From: Flagellimonas onchidii
GTDB lineage: Bacteria > Bacteroidota > Bacteroidia > Flavobacteriales > Flavobacteriaceae
DNA length: 64,000 nt
NCBI RefSeq assembly: GCF_004804315.1
Contig: NZ_SRXX01000015.1
Coordinates: forward strand, 1 to 64,000
Direction: 5' to 3'
Below the pieces are notes generated by a model. The model was not told the DNA's origin. It saw only the letters and a program-made list of their open reading frames with translations, and searched no databases. The translations under genes were made by a program, and so were the position numbers. Every line of letters begins with the position of its first letter. Position 1 is the stretch's first letter. Below are positions 7,456 to 16,796 of this stretch, piece by piece.

Positions 7456-9264
7456 ATGGACATTCAAACTTTAGATTACTTCATAATTTTCGGGTTCTTC
7501 ACAATTGTACTTTTCATTGGAATATATGTTTCCAAAAAATCAGGAAAGAACACTTCGGAATATTTTTTATCTGGACGTAGCATGCCATGGTGGCTGTTGG
7601 GATTCTCCATGGTGGCCACAACCTTTTCAACGGATACGCCGAACTTGGTCACCAATTTTGTAAGAGGCAGTGGGGTTTCAGCCAATTGGGGCTGGTGGGC
7701 CTTTTTGCTCACGGGCTTGTTGACGGTTTTTGTTTATGCCAAACTTTGGCGTCGGTCGGGTGTCTTGACCGACTTAGAGTTTTATGACTTGCGCTATGGT
7801 GGGAAACCCGCCCATTTTCTGCGAGGGTTTCGAGCTATATACCTAGGACTTATTTTTAATGTGTTGGCACTTGCTGCTGTAAATCTTGCTGCTATTAAGA
7901 TTGGCGGGGTTATGCTGGGGATTTCACCAATTCAGACGATACTTATTGGAGGTGTGATAACTGTGATTTTTAGTGCCATAGGAGGTTTTAAGGGAGTGGT
8001 CTATACTGATTTCGTGCTATTCTTTGTAGCTATAGCAGGAGGTATAGGGGCGGCTTATTATTTGGTGAATCTGCCTGAAGTAGGAGGTATGGCAGAAATG
8101 TTGAGCCACGAAAATGTTAGGGACAAGTTGTCTATTTTACCTGATTTTAATGATACGGAGATGGTTGTTGCCCTATTGGTTATTCCTTTAGCGGTGCAAT
8201 GGTGGGCCTCTTGGTATCCTGGAGGTGAGCCAGGTGGAGGAGGATATATAGCACAACGAATGTTGGCGGCAAAAAATGAAAACCATGCAATGGGGGCCAC
8301 CTTCTTTTTCAATATTATGCACTACGCATTACGCCCTTGGCCATGGATTCTGGTAGCCCTTGCTTCTTTAGTGGTATATCCTGATATCGCAAGTATGGCA
8401 GCTGCTTTTCCTGATGTGCCTGCCGATAAATTGGGAGATGACTTGGGATATTCGGCGATGCTCACCAAATTGCCCAGCGGCCTTTTGGGAGTAGTATTGG
8501 CATCCTTGGGTGCTGCGTATATGAGTACCATTTCTACCCATTTGAACTGGGGTTCTTCGTATTTGGTAAATGATTTTTATAAACAACAGGTTAACGCTAA
8601 TGCTTCTGAAAAGGAGTTGGTAAATGTGGGGCGTATATCAACGGTGATTCTAATGGTCATAAGCGCCTTGTTTTCATTGTACCTTAATGATGCCCAGCAA
8701 TTGTTCAATATTATTATGCAGTTTGGTGCAGGAACGGGCCTAGTGTATATTTTACGCTGGTTCTGGTGGCGAATTAATGCATGGAGCGAGATTTCCGCGA
8801 TGTTTGTTGCAGCCATAGTCAGTTTCTTGTTCAATTTCACCTCGGTTGGCGAACAACTTTTTGGTGATGGCAATATGTTTCCCTCTTGGTTTCAGATTCC
8901 GGCCATTGTGATTATTACCTCCGTAGTTTGGTTGGCCGCAACGTTTTTGACCCAGCCTGAAAGTAAGACGGTGCTCTATGATTTCTACACGAAGATTCGA
9001 CCAGGGGGACCTGGTTGGAAAAAAGTACTTCAAGAGGCAGCTGAAGAGAACATAGAGTTACAACCTAAGAACGAAGGTTGGAGCGTACCTTCGGGTATTT
9101 TGGCCATGTTACTGGGCTGTGTCCTAATCTATTCCATGCTATTTGCTACAGGATATTGGCTCTATGGAGAAACAATGAGTGCCTTAATATTGACAGGTCT
9201 GGCACTGATTTCAGGTTTTCTTTTACTTAGGATTTGGAACAAAATAAAAGGCAATGTACTATAA
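7456..9264 (+). CDS. Sodium:solute symporter (SSS family), copy 2
   Basis: This 602-aa paralogue of the preceding gene has the same length and topology. It is identical over long blocks, such as the WYPGGEPGGGGYIAQRMLAA segment and the MSTIST.LNWGSSY segment. Differences concentrate in surface loops and some helices, for example NVLALAAVNLAAIKIGG in place of NVITMSAVTLAAIKIGG, which could reflect different substrate preference. Its stop overlaps the start of the acetyltransferase by one base (TAATG), so those two are translationally coupled. This suggests that the second copy, at least, works with the acetyltransferase. Confidence 0.85.
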   Translation: MDIQTLDYFIIFGFFTIVLFIGIYVSKKSGKNTSEYFLSGRSMPWWLLGFSMVATTFSTDTPNLVTNFVRGSGVSANWGWWAFLLTGLLTVFVYAKLWRRSGVLTDLEFYDLRYGGKPAHFLRGFRAIYLGLIFNVLALAAVNLAAIKIGGVMLGISPIQTILIGGVITVIFSAIGGFKGVVYTDFVLFFVAIAGGIGAAYYLVNLPEVGGMAEMLSHENVRDKLSILPDFNDTEMVVALLVIPLAVQWWASWYPGGEPGGGGYIAQRMLAAKNENHAMGATFFFNIMHYALRPWPWILVALASLVVYPDIASMAAAFPDVPADKLGDDLGYSAMLTKLPSGLLGVVLASLGAAYMSTISTHLNWGSSYLVNDFYKQQVNANASEKELVNVGRISTVILMVISALFSLYLNDAQQLFNIIMQFGAGTGLVYILRWFWWRINAWSEISAMFVAAIVSFLFNFTSVGEQLFGDGNMFPSWFQIPAIVIITSVVWLAATFLTQPESKTVLYDFYTKIRPGGPGWKKVLQEAAEENIELQPKNEGWSVPSGILAMLLGCVLIYSMLFATGYWLYGETMSALILTGLALISGFLLLRIWNKIKGNVL

Positions 9265-10358
9265 TGGAATTAACTAAGAGAGTATTATCCGTTGACATTT
9301 TTAGAGGAGCAACAATTGTGTTGATGATTTTGGTCAACACGCCAGGAACATGGTCCAATGTTTATGCACCTTTACTACATGCAGAATGGCACGGATATAC
9401 CCCAACCGATTTGGTTTTCCCATTCTTCTTGTTTATAGTGGGAACATCAATAGTTTTTGCGTATCAAAACAAAGAACCCAATTCGGGCACCTACAAAAAG
9501 ATATCAATTCGTGCCCTTAAATTGATAGGACTTGGACTTTTTCTAGGGGCATTTACCATTAGCTTTCCTTTCATTAAAGAGTTTGCCAATATTCGTTTTC
9601 CGGGTGTTTTGCAACGCATAGGTGTAGTGTTCTTTTTTGCTGCTATTCTCTTTTTGAATTTGGACTGGAAAAAATTGGTTGTAACGGCCATCTTTCTTTT
9701 GGTGGGATATTGGCTTCTTATGGCCTTCGTACCCGTGGAAGGTGTGGCATCTACCTTTGAAAGGGCTCCTAACAATCTTGCCAATTACCTTGATGTGCAG
9801 CTCTTCGGAACCCATAATTACAAACCGGACTATGATCCAGAAGGCTTGTTGAGTACTATTCCAGCAATCGTAAGTTCTCTATTGGGAATTTTTACTGGAC
9901 TGATATTGAGGTCCAAACAACAAAAGAAGACCACCATTCTATTCGGACTGGGTGGCGCTTTATTGATTATAGGACATGTATGGGATTTTATCTTTCCTAT
10001 CAACAAGGCACTTTGGACCAGCAGCTTTGTTTTGGTCACAGCAGGATGGGCCAACGTAGTTTTGGCCTTGATTTATTATCTCACCGATGTAAAAGGGATT
10101 AAATTCGGAAGTATATTCCGTTATGCTGGAGCCAATGCGATTGTGGTGTACTTCCTGTCCAGTTTTATCTCCAAATTGTTCTATATGATCAAAGTGGATG
10201 GTGAAACTTCTATTCACGGTTGGCTCTTTAAGAACCTCTATGTGCACGACTTTCTATCCATGGAGCTTTCTTCATTGCTCTACGGATTGAGTGTAGTAGC
10301 CTTTTATTGTCTGTTGGCCTATATATTATATAAACGGAAGATTTTTATCAAGGTATAA
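9264..10358 (+). CDS. NagX/HGSNAT-like membrane acyltransferase
   Basis: This 364-aa membrane protein with about ten hydrophobic segments resembles heparan-alpha-glucosaminide N-acetyltransferase and bacterial NagX (DUF5009 group). The diagnostic stretch LLHAEWHGYTPTDLVFP (about residues 37-53) contains His39 and His43, one of which would correspond to the acetyl-carrying histidine of HGSNAT, followed by FLFIVGTS. In this family acetyl groups are moved from cytoplasmic acetyl-CoA across the membrane to a glucosamine residue. The ATG at 9264 is chosen because it overlaps the symporter stop and begins with the family-like LSVDIFRG. Together with the symporters it suggests uptake and processing of amino sugars; that is inference. 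Confidence 0.75.
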   Translation: MELTKRVLSVDIFRGATIVLMILVNTPGTWSNVYAPLLHAEWHGYTPTDLVFPFFLFIVGTSIVFAYQNKEPNSGTYKKISIRALKLIGLGLFLGAFTISFPFIKEFANIRFPGVLQRIGVVFFFAAILFLNLDWKKLVVTAIFLLVGYWLLMAFVPVEGVASTFERAPNNLANYLDVQLFGTHNYKPDYDPEGLLSTIPAIVSSLLGIFTGLILRSKQQKKTTILFGLGGALLIIGHVWDFIFPINKALWTSSFVLVTAGWANVVLALIYYLTDVKGIKFGSIFRYAGANAIVVYFLSSFISKLFYMIKVDGETSIHGWLFKNLYVHDFLSMELSSLLYGLSVVAFYCLLAYILYKRKIFIKV

Positions 10359-10405
10359 GCTCTAAAAGAGGTGGTGGGCTTGCATTTGTAGGGGTAGCCC
10401 CTGAT

Positions 10406-11032
10406 TTATGGGGTGCTAAATTTCTTAATTACCTTCTCTACACGCTTTCTTTTTGTCTCTTTTTCAATGTCACCAAGCCTTGATTTAAGCGTTTTGATAA
10501 AAACAGCTTTGTTGTTGCCATTGATTACAGGGATTGCCCTTTCGGCATACATCGGCAGTTGATTTGTAGGGCTTCTCAGTAGCTGCTCAATCAACAGATG
10601 AAACGCGTCGTCTGAATATGTTTTAACGGAACATAGTTTTATTAGGATATTTATTGCTTGATCTTTGGTGATGACAGACCCCTTATCCGCTGCAGAAAGA
10701 ATAGTGGGCAGAGCTGCATAAACCTCCTCTGGTCGTTCACCCGTGATGGTTCCTAGAGTGGTCATGGCCCCCCATTGAAGCCTATTGTTTTTACTGGATA
10801 ATTGAGCAATAAATTCATGAATGTGGTCAGAAATGAGTTTTGGTGCCTGCTCTCCTATTTCATAAAGCACTTTGATACAGTCATTTTGAACAGCTTTTTT
10901 ATTGGTAAGGTTTTCCACCAATACTGCAACTGCTGTTTTATCCTGTGCTGATACAATTTCCTTGGCCAATTCTTGATTGGGTATTTCATCTTGTCGGTTA
11001 AGAGAAGAAGCCAATTTATCAAGAACACTCAT
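10406..11032 (-). CDS. HEAT-like repeat protein of unknown function
   Basis: This 208-aa all-helical protein has repeated helix pairs of the HEAT/ARM type, for example NDCIKVLYEIGEQAPKLI, LQWGAMTTLGTI and DQAINILIKLC. There is no signal peptide or membrane segment, and the C-terminus is strongly basic (KETKRKRVEKVIKKF), which could contact nucleic acid or an acidic partner. HEAT folds are usually scaffolds for protein binding. It lies 27 bases after riboflavin synthase on the same strand, so the two may be co-transcribed. Function unknown. Confidence 0.65.
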   Translation of the reverse strand: MSVLDKLASSLNRQDEIPNQELAKEIVSAQDKTAVAVLVENLTNKKAVQNDCIKVLYEIGEQAPKLISDHIHEFIAQLSSKNNRLQWGAMTTLGTITGERPEEVYAALPTILSAADKGSVITKDQAINILIKLCSVKTYSDDAFHLLIEQLLRSPTNQLPMYAERAIPVINGNNKAVFIKTLKSRLGDIEKETKRKRVEKVIKKFSTP

Positions 11033-11059
11033 TTTTCCAACAATTTTTTACTGAATCAG

Positions 11060-11650
11060 CTATTGCCCAATTTCAAGCAATCTCGCCACATATTTTCCGA
11101 TTACATCAAACTCCAAATTAACCTGGGTTCCTTCTTTGTAGGAATGGAATCGGGTATGCTCATGGGTATATGGAATTATAGCTACACTAAATCTATCATT
11201 TTTGGAATCGACAACCGTAAGACTGACACCATCAACGGTAATAGATCCTTTTTCAATAGTCACATTATTGTGCGCTGAATCGTAAGCGAAGGTATAGATC
11301 CAGCTTCCGTCTTTTTCTTCAATGGTAGCACAATTTGCGGTTTGATCTACATGTCCTTGAACAATATGCCCATCCAGTCTAGCTCCGAGTTTCATGGCAC
11401 GCTCCAAGTTGACGGTGTCTCCAACCAATAAATCTCCCAAATTGGTTTTGTTCAAAGTCTCCTCGATTGCCGTTACCGTATACATATCTCCTTCAATGGA
11501 AACCACAGTAAGACAAACACCATTATGTGCAACACTTTGGTCTATTTTGAGTTCAGGTGTGATCTTTGAGCTTACTGTTATATGTAAGTTGCCACTCTCA
11601 TTTTCCAATTTCACAACCTTTCCCAAAGTCTCGATAATCCCTGTAAACAT
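11060..11650 (-). CDS. ribE: Riboflavin synthase, alpha subunit
   Basis: This 196-aa enzyme converts two 6,7-dimethyl-8-ribityllumazine molecules into riboflavin and a pyrimidine product that is recycled. It contains two lumazine-binding beta-barrel repeats. The first begins with MFTGIIETLGKV and contains DQSVAHNGVCLTV. The second contains LDGHIVQGHVD and KGSITVDGVSLTV. Length is normal for the family. It is divergent from pdxA (58 bases between starts), so the two cofactor genes share a control region. No FMN riboswitch is visible upstream. Confidence 0.93.
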   Translation of the reverse strand: MFTGIIETLGKVVKLENESGNLHITVSSKITPELKIDQSVAHNGVCLTVVSIEGDMYTVTAIEETLNKTNLGDLLVGDTVNLERAMKLGARLDGHIVQGHVDQTANCATIEEKDGSWIYTFAYDSAHNNVTIEKGSITVDGVSLTVVDSKNDRFSVAIIPYTHEHTRFHSYKEGTQVNLEFDVIGKYVARLLEIGQ

Positions 11651-11667
11651 GAATCTATTTAATTGAG

Positions 11668-11675
11668 TAGTTTTG
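11668..11675 (+). promoter_or_regulatory. Candidate -7 element for pdxA
   Basis: TAGTTTTG matches the TAnnTTTG consensus and lies 33 bases before the pdxA start. No convincing -33 TTG is placed upstream, since that stretch is already riboflavin synthase coding sequence. Confidence 0.35.
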
Positions 11676-11708
11676 CAATGTAAATGTAGCTATATCAGCA
11701 ATGATTTT

Positions 11709-12767
11709 ATGAAGGAAAAGGGAAAAATTAAGCTAGGAATTTCTTTAGGGGATGTTAACGGGATTGGATGTGAGGTGGCATTAAAAACGTTTGAGGATTC
11801 AAGAATGCTGGATTTTTGCACTCCTATTATTTTTGCTTCCAACAAAACAATATCCCAACAGAAGACCGATTTAGGAATTAATATCAACTTCAATGGTATC
11901 AAAGATGCCTCACAAGCGGTGGATGGAAAGATAAATGTGGTCAATGTCTGGAAAGATGCTCCAAAGATTGAATTTGGACACGCAACAGAATTAGGCGGTA
12001 AATACGCGATTAGGTCACTTCGTGCCGCCGTTGAAGCATTAAGGAATGACAAGATTGATGTTTTGGTTACCGCTCCCATCAACAAAAATAATATTCAGTC
12101 GGAAGATTTTAAATTCCCGGGCCACACAGACTTTCTTGCCCAAGAATTGAACGGAGAAAGCCTAATGTTTATGGTTGCGGACAACCTACGGGTAGGGTTG
12201 CTTACGGATCATATTGCAGTAAAGGATGTAGCAGAGGCAATCACCGCTAAACGGGTTCGAAATAAGGTGCTGACCATGGAAAAATCTTTAAAGATGGACT
12301 TTGGTATTAGAAGACCTAAGATTGCCTTATTGGGTATTAATCCACATAGTGGCGATAATGGAACCATCGGCGAAGAGGATGATAAAATTTTAAAACCAAT
12401 CATTCAGGAATTGTTCAATAATGGGGTTTTGGCCTATGGCCCATATTCCGCAGACAGTTTTTTTGGCTCCAACACCCACCAAAATTTTGATGCTATACTT
12501 GCGGCTTACCACGATCAAGGACTTATTCCTTTTAAAACCCTCTCCTTTGGAAAAGGGGTAAACTATACAGCAGGTTTGGATAAGGTAAGAACATCCCCTG
12601 ATCATGGAACTGCCTACGAAATTGCGGGAAAAGGAAAGGCCGATTCTAGCTCGTTCAAAGAAGCAGTCTTTTTGGCGTTACACGTTTTTCGAAACCGCAT
12701 AGACCATTTGGAACTCAACAAGAATCCGCTGCAAAAGCAAAAAACTAAAAAACCCGTTAAAAGTTAA
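11709..12767 (+). CDS. pdxA: 4-hydroxythreonine-4-phosphate dehydrogenase
   Basis: This 352-aa enzyme of DXP-dependent pyridoxal phosphate synthesis oxidises 4-phosphohydroxy-L-threonine, which decarboxylates and then condenses with deoxyxylulose phosphate by PdxJ. Visible hallmarks are LGISLGDVNGIGCEV at the N-terminus, the metal-ligand histidines in GHTDFLAQ, AAYHDQGLIP and SPDHGTAYEIAG, and the INKNN segment. ATG 11709 starts the family-typical N-terminus; an in-frame codon 36 bases upstream would add an atypical leader. The basic tail (KQKTKKPVKS) is a lineage extension. Transcribed divergently from ribE. Confidence 0.93.
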   Translation: MKEKGKIKLGISLGDVNGIGCEVALKTFEDSRMLDFCTPIIFASNKTISQQKTDLGININFNGIKDASQAVDGKINVVNVWKDAPKIEFGHATELGGKYAIRSLRAAVEALRNDKIDVLVTAPINKNNIQSEDFKFPGHTDFLAQELNGESLMFMVADNLRVGLLTDHIAVKDVAEAITAKRVRNKVLTMEKSLKMDFGIRRPKIALLGINPHSGDNGTIGEEDDKILKPIIQELFNNGVLAYGPYSADSFFGSNTHQNFDAILAAYHDQGLIPFKTLSFGKGVNYTAGLDKVRTSPDHGTAYEIAGKGKADSSSFKEAVFLALHVFRNRIDHLELNKNPLQKQKTKKPVKS

Positions 12768-12798
12768 ATAAACAGAATTACATTTATCTTGAATAGAA

Positions 12799-12828
12799 TT
12801 GCAGTTTTCTAAATAAGTAGTATCTTTG
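12799..12828 (+). promoter_or_regulatory. Promoter of the DUF177-rpmF operon
   Basis: A TTG (12799-12801), a 19-base spacer and TATCTTTG (12821-12828) match the Bacteroidetes -33/-7 consensus (TTG ... TAnnTTTG). Transcription would start near 12836, about 38 bases before the DUF177 start codon. This is one of the two clearest housekeeping promoters in the window. Confidence 0.65.
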
Positions 12829-12873
12829 CCCCCGCCTTTAGAGGCTGGTACACAAACCTTAAGTGAGGAAATA

Positions 12874-13404
12874 ATGAAGCTGAAGGAGTTTTTCATCCCG
12901 TTTACGGGACTAAAATTAGGAAAGCACGAGTTTGGGTATCAAGTTGAAAACGCGTTCTTTGAGTCTTTTGAATACCAAGAATTTAACTCCGCTTCAATAA
13001 GAGTTACCGCCATATTGGAAAAGTTGAACAATATGATGGAACTAGATATTGAGGCAAGCGGAACCGTAAATGTGGATTGCGATCTTACAGGTGAACCTTT
13101 TGACCAACCTATTGATTCAAAACTGCATTTGGTGATTAAGTTCGGTGAAGAATACAATGACGAAAATGATGAGATTTTGATTCTTCCCCATGGCGAATAC
13201 CAATTCAACATTGCACAGTATATTTATGAAATGTTGGTTTTGGCCGTTCCGCAAAAAAGAGTTCACCCAGGAGTGTTGGATGGAACATTGAAGTCTGAAA
13301 TCTTGGATAAATTGGAAGAATTGCAACCAAAAGAAAACAAAGAACAAACTGAAGGCACTGATCCCAGATGGGACGATTTAAAAAAGTTACTAACGGACAA
13401 ATAG
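12874..13404 (+). CDS. DUF177 (YceD) family protein
   Basis: This 176-aa member of the YceD/DUF177 family is nearly always encoded directly before rpmF, as here (7 bases apart). Work on related proteins links the family to 23S rRNA maturation and ribosome assembly. Family features are the mid-region [16 protein letters not shown], the acidic stretch [14 protein letters not shown], the motif [16 protein letters not shown] and the C-terminal [14 protein letters not shown] 12874 is chosen because it starts the conserved [10 protein letters not shown]; an earlier in-frame codon lies inside the promoter. Confidence 0.85.
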   Translation: MKLKEFFIPFTGLKLGKHEFGYQVENAFFESFEYQEFNSASIRVTAILEKLNNMMELDIEASGTVNVDCDLTGEPFDQPIDSKLHLVIKFGEEYNDENDEILILPHGEYQFNIAQYIYEMLVLAVPQKRVHPGVLDGTLKSEILDKLEELQPKENKEQTEGTDPRWDDLKKLLTDK

Positions 13405-13411
13405 GTTTATA

Positions 13412-13612
13412 ATGGCACATCCTAAAAGAAAAATATCAAGAACCAGAAGGGACAAAAGAAGAACCCACTACAAGGCGACTGCGCCAACTATTGCCAAAGA
13501 TTCTGTAACAGGTGAAATGCACTTGTTCCATAGGGCTCATTGGCACGAAGGAAAATTGTACTATAGAGGACAAGTTTTGATTGACAAGACAGAAGAAGAA
13601 ACTGCTGCTTAG
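13412..13612 (+). CDS. rpmF: 50S ribosomal protein L32
   Basis: This 66-aa basic ribosomal protein begins [20 protein letters not shown], the L32 signature. The [19 protein letters not shown] segment follows. The usual zinc-binding cysteine pairs are absent, so this is a cysteine-free (C-) form of L32. It sits between DUF177 and fabH, the widely conserved order linking ribosome and fatty-acid synthesis genes. A strong terminator follows, separating it from fabH. Confidence 0.95.
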   Translation: MAHPKRKISRTRRDKRRTHYKATAPTIAKDSVTGEMHLFHRAHWHEGKLYYRGQVLIDKTEEETAA

Positions 13613-13635
13613 TCATTTAAACCTTAAACGCATAT

Positions 13636-13669
13636 AACTCCCGTTTTGCTAAACAACGGGAGTTTTTTT
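13636..13669 (+). terminator. Rho-independent terminator after rpmF
   Basis: A perfect 10-base stem (AACTCCCGTT at 13636-13645 with AACGGGAGTT at 13655-13664) with a 9-base loop is followed by a T run. It ends the DUF177-rpmF transcript and means fabH needs its own promoter. Confidence 0.85.
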
Positions 13670-13713
13670 ATGGAGTAAGGTGAATTTCAAAAACAATTCA
13701 ATTTTAGGCAAAA

Positions 13714-13730
13714 AGTCATATAAAATGACT
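13714..13730. promoter_or_regulatory. Palindrome upstream of fabH
   Basis: AGTCAT-ATAAA-ATGACT is a 6-base perfect inverted repeat with a 5-base spacer, 57 bases before the fabH start and just after the rpmF terminator. Its place in the fabH control region makes it a candidate operator for a fatty-acid regulator, but no known consensus is matched. Confidence 0.3.
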
Positions 13731-13786
13731 AATTTTCACCGCTTTTGCGTCAAATATGGGCGTTTTTGACAAAAAAAGACACTAAT

Positions 13787-14776
13787 ATGAAAAAAACAAC
13801 GGCAGCGATTACAGCTGTGGGAGGGTATGTTCCCGACTTCGTTTTATCCAACAAAGTGTTGGAAACTATGGTAGACACCAATGACGAATGGATTACTACG
13901 AGAACAGGAATAAAAGAACGTAGGATTCTTAAAGGAGAAAACAAGGGAACTTCATATTTGGCCATAAAAGCCGCAGAAGATTTGATACAAAAAAGTGGCG
14001 TTGATCCGGCTGAAATTGATTTCGTTTTGGTTGCGACCGCTACACCAGATATTCCAGTTGCAGCCACCGCAGCTTTTGTTGCTTCTGAAATAGGAGCTGT
14101 AAATGCGTTTTCATATGATCTTCAGGCTGCATGCTCCAGTTTTTTATACGGAATGTCCACAGCTTCTAGTTATATTGAATCTGGAAGATATAAAAAGGTG
14201 TTGTTGATAGGCGCAGATAAAATGTCATCTATTATTGATTATACCGATCGCACTACCTGCATCATTTTTGGAGACGGTGCCGGTGCAGTTCTTTTTGAAC
14301 CAAATGAAGAAGGTTTGGGATTACAGGATGAGCATTTACGTACGGATGGTGTTGGAAGGCAGTTTTTGAAAATTGAGGCAGGTGGTTCCATTTTGCCCGC
14401 TTCGGAAGAGACCGTAAAAAACAAACAACACTTTGTGTACCAAGACGGAAAATCTGTTTTCAAATTTGCAGTTTCCAATATGGCTGATGTTTCAGCATTG
14501 ATCATGGAACGTAATGGATTGACCCATGAAGATGTGAACTGGCTGGTTCCACATCAGGCTAACAAACGAATTATAGACGCTACAGCCAACAGAATGGGAT
14601 TGGATGCAAACAAGGTAATGATGAACATTCATAGATATGGTAATACCACATCGGCAACATTGCCTTTATTGCTACATGATTATGAAAAGCAATTGAAGAA
14701 AGGGGACAACCTTATTTTTGCCGCGTTTGGTGGAGGGTTTACCTGGGGATCCATTTATTTAAAATGGGCATATTAA
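13787..14776 (+). CDS. fabH: Beta-ketoacyl-ACP synthase III
   Basis: This 329-aa thiolase-fold enzyme starts fatty-acid synthesis by condensing acetyl-CoA (or branched starters) with malonyl-ACP. The catalytic triad is visible: Cys116 in DLQAACSSF, His in WLVPHQANKRI and Asn in RYGNTTSATLP. The N-terminal TNDEWITTRTGIKERR is diagnostic. ATG 13787 matches the family start. It is followed by accB and accC on the same strand, which supply malonyl-CoA, so the three form the initiation module of lipid synthesis. Confidence 0.95.
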   Translation: MKKTTAAITAVGGYVPDFVLSNKVLETMVDTNDEWITTRTGIKERRILKGENKGTSYLAIKAAEDLIQKSGVDPAEIDFVLVATATPDIPVAATAAFVASEIGAVNAFSYDLQAACSSFLYGMSTASSYIESGRYKKVLLIGADKMSSIIDYTDRTTCIIFGDGAGAVLFEPNEEGLGLQDEHLRTDGVGRQFLKIEAGGSILPASEETVKNKQHFVYQDGKSVFKFAVSNMADVSALIMERNGLTHEDVNWLVPHQANKRIIDATANRMGLDANKVMMNIHRYGNTTSATLPLLLHDYEKQLKKGDNLIFAAFGGGFTWGSIYLKWAY

Positions 14777-14814
14777 TTCTTAACTTAACAACTAACTGAC
14801 TAAATCATAATTCC

Positions 14815-15309
14815 ATGGACATTAAGGAAATTCAAAGTTTAATCAAGTTTGTCGCCAAATCAGGCGCTAGCGAGGTAAAACTGGAGATGGAAGACGTTAA
14901 AATAACGATTCGCACAGGAAGCGCAGTCTCGGCTCCAGAAACCACAATTGTACAACAAATACCAATGGCACAGGCCCCAGCTGCTCCTGTAGCACCTGTA
15001 CCTGTACCTGCCGAACCAGCTGCTCCGGCAAAAGAGGAAGCTGCGACCGCAGCGGCCGATGATTCAAAATACATCACCATTAAGTCGCCAATAATTGGAA
15101 CTTTTTATAGAAAACCTTCTCCTGACAAACCTGTATTTGTTGAAGTAGGAAGTACTATTAACCCAGGTGATGTGCTTTGTGTTATTGAGGCCATGAAACT
15201 CTTTAATGACATTGAATCCGAGGTTGCTGGTAAAATTGTCAAAGTTTTGGTAGATGACTCATCACCAGTAGAATTTGACCAACCTCTTTTCTTGGTAGAC
15301 CCTAGTTAG
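14815..15309 (+). CDS. accB: Biotin carboxyl carrier protein of acetyl-CoA carboxylase
   Basis: This 164-aa carrier has an N-terminal segment (about 1-40), a Pro/Ala-rich flexible linker (about 47-80), and a C-terminal biotinyl domain in which Lys128 of IEAMKLF is the biotinylation site. It carries carboxyl-biotin from AccC to the carboxyltransferase. It begins 38 bases after fabH and precedes accC by 82 bases. Confidence 0.95.
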   Translation: MDIKEIQSLIKFVAKSGASEVKLEMEDVKITIRTGSAVSAPETTIVQQIPMAQAPAAPVAPVPVPAEPAAPAKEEAATAAADDSKYITIKSPIIGTFYRKPSPDKPVFVEVGSTINPGDVLCVIEAMKLFNDIESEVAGKIVKVLVDDSSPVEFDQPLFLVDPS

Positions 15310-15321
15310 AAATTTCAATAT

Positions 15322-15385
15322 TCAAATCCCAAATCCCAAAACAGAAGCTTGGAATTTGGTGCTTGGAATTTGAATTTTTAAACCA
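15322..15385. repeat. Imperfect hairpin repeat between accB and accC
   Basis: Two direct copies of GCTTGGAATTTG (in 15346-15373) face an upstream ATTCAAATCCCAAATCCC stretch with which they can pair, giving a long imperfect hairpin in the accB-accC mRNA. It may tune accC expression relative to accB, or be one of the dispersed intergenic repeats of this genome. Confidence 0.4.
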
Positions 15386-15391
15386 GAAGTT

Positions 15392-16744
15392 ATGTTCAAA
15401 AAAATATTGATTGCAAACAGGGGAGAAATTGCACTTCGAATTATCCGAACCTGCAAGGAGATGGGTATCAAGACAGTAGCAGTATACTCTAAGGCCGATG
15501 AGGAAAGTCTTCATGTACGTTTTGCCGACGAAGCAGTTTGCATTGGCCCGGCTCCAAGTCATGAGTCTTATCTGAAAATTCCAAATATTATTGCGGCGGC
15601 CGAGATTACCAATGCCGATGCAATTCATCCAGGATATGGCTTCCTTTCAGAAAACTCCAAATTCTCTAAAATCTGTAAGGAACACGAGATAAAATTTATC
15701 GGAGCTTCAGGTGAGCAGATTGATAAAATGGGGGATAAAGCCACTGCTAAGGAAACCATGAAAAAAGCTGGTGTTCCTTGCGTTCCTGGCTCTGATGGCC
15801 TTTTGAAAGATGTAGATGACGCCAAAAAGACCGCGAAGAAAATGGGCTATCCGGTCATGATCAAGGCTACTGCTGGTGGTGGTGGAAAAGGGATGCGTGC
15901 CATTTGGTCCGAAGATGAGATGGAGCCCAATTTTGAAAGCGCTGTTCAAGAAGCCACTGCAGCTTTTGGCAATGGCGGAATGTATATGGAAAAGCTGATA
16001 GAAGAGCCACGACATATTGAAATTCAAATTGTAGGAGATCAATATGGAAAAGCTTGCCACCTATCCGAAAGAGATTGCTCTGTCCAGCGTAGACATCAAA
16101 AATTGACTGAAGAAACCCCTTCCCCTTTTATGACGGATAAATTGAGGGAAGAAATGGGTGCTGCCGCGGTAAAGGCAGCAGAATATATAAAGTACGAAGG
16201 TGCGGGAACGGTAGAGTTTTTGGTGGACAAACACCGCAATTTCTACTTTATGGAAATGAATACACGTATTCAAGTAGAGCATCCTATTACGGAACAAGTT
16301 GTAGATTACGATTTGATTCGTGAGCAGATTTTGGTAGCAGCAGGGGTTCCAATTTCAGGAAAAAATTACCTGCCCAAGCTGTATTCTATAGAATGCAGAA
16401 TTAATGCCGAGGATCCGTATAACGATTTTAGACCATCACCTGGTAAAATTACTACCTTACATACTCCTGGAGGTCACGGAGTACGTTTGGATACGCATGT
16501 TTACAGTGGCTATATTATTCCTCCAAACTATGATTCCATGATTGCAAAGTTGATAACCACTGCCCAAACTAGGGAAGAGGCCATCAACAAAATGCGCAGG
16601 GCGTTGGATGAATTCGTAATTGAAGGCGTAAAGACAACCATACCTTTCCATCGACAATTGATGGATCATCCAGATTACTTGGCAGGGAACTACACCACCA
16701 AGTTTATGGAAGATTTTGAAATAGACGAAAAATATTTGTACTAA
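15392..16744 (+). CDS. accC: Biotin carboxylase subunit of acetyl-CoA carboxylase
   Basis: This 450-aa ATP-grasp enzyme carboxylates the biotin on AccB using ATP and bicarbonate. It begins [19 protein letters not shown], followed by the [10 protein letters not shown] segment, the glycine-rich ATP loop (AGGGGKGMR), [15 protein letters not shown], the catalytic [11 protein letters not shown] region and a C-terminal domain with ARINAED-like [12 protein letters not shown]. The length is typical for a stand-alone subunit. It ends the fabH-accB-accC unit and is followed by a terminator. Confidence 0.96.
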   Translation: MFKKILIANRGEIALRIIRTCKEMGIKTVAVYSKADEESLHVRFADEAVCIGPAPSHESYLKIPNIIAAAEITNADAIHPGYGFLSENSKFSKICKEHEIKFIGASGEQIDKMGDKATAKETMKKAGVPCVPGSDGLLKDVDDAKKTAKKMGYPVMIKATAGGGGKGMRAIWSEDEMEPNFESAVQEATAAFGNGGMYMEKLIEEPRHIEIQIVGDQYGKACHLSERDCSVQRRHQKLTEETPSPFMTDKLREEMGAAAVKAAEYIKYEGAGTVEFLVDKHRNFYFMEMNTRIQVEHPITEQVVDYDLIREQILVAAGVPISGKNYLPKLYSIECRINAEDPYNDFRPSPGKITTLHTPGGHGVRLDTHVYSGYIIPPNYDSMIAKLITTAQTREEAINKMRRALDEFVIEGVKTTIPFHRQLMDHPDYLAGNYTTKFMEDFEIDEKYLY

Positions 16745-16750
16745 TAACGA

Positions 16751-16775
16751 GCCCCGATTTTATCGGGGTTTTTTA
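16751..16775 (+). terminator. Rho-independent terminator after accC
   Basis: A GC-rich stem (CCCCGAT/ATCGGGG with a short T loop) begins 7 bases after the accC stop and is followed by six Ts. It closes the fabH-accB-accC unit. Confidence 0.85.
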
Positions 16776-16796
16776 TGAATTGTCCCCTTGGGGAAT

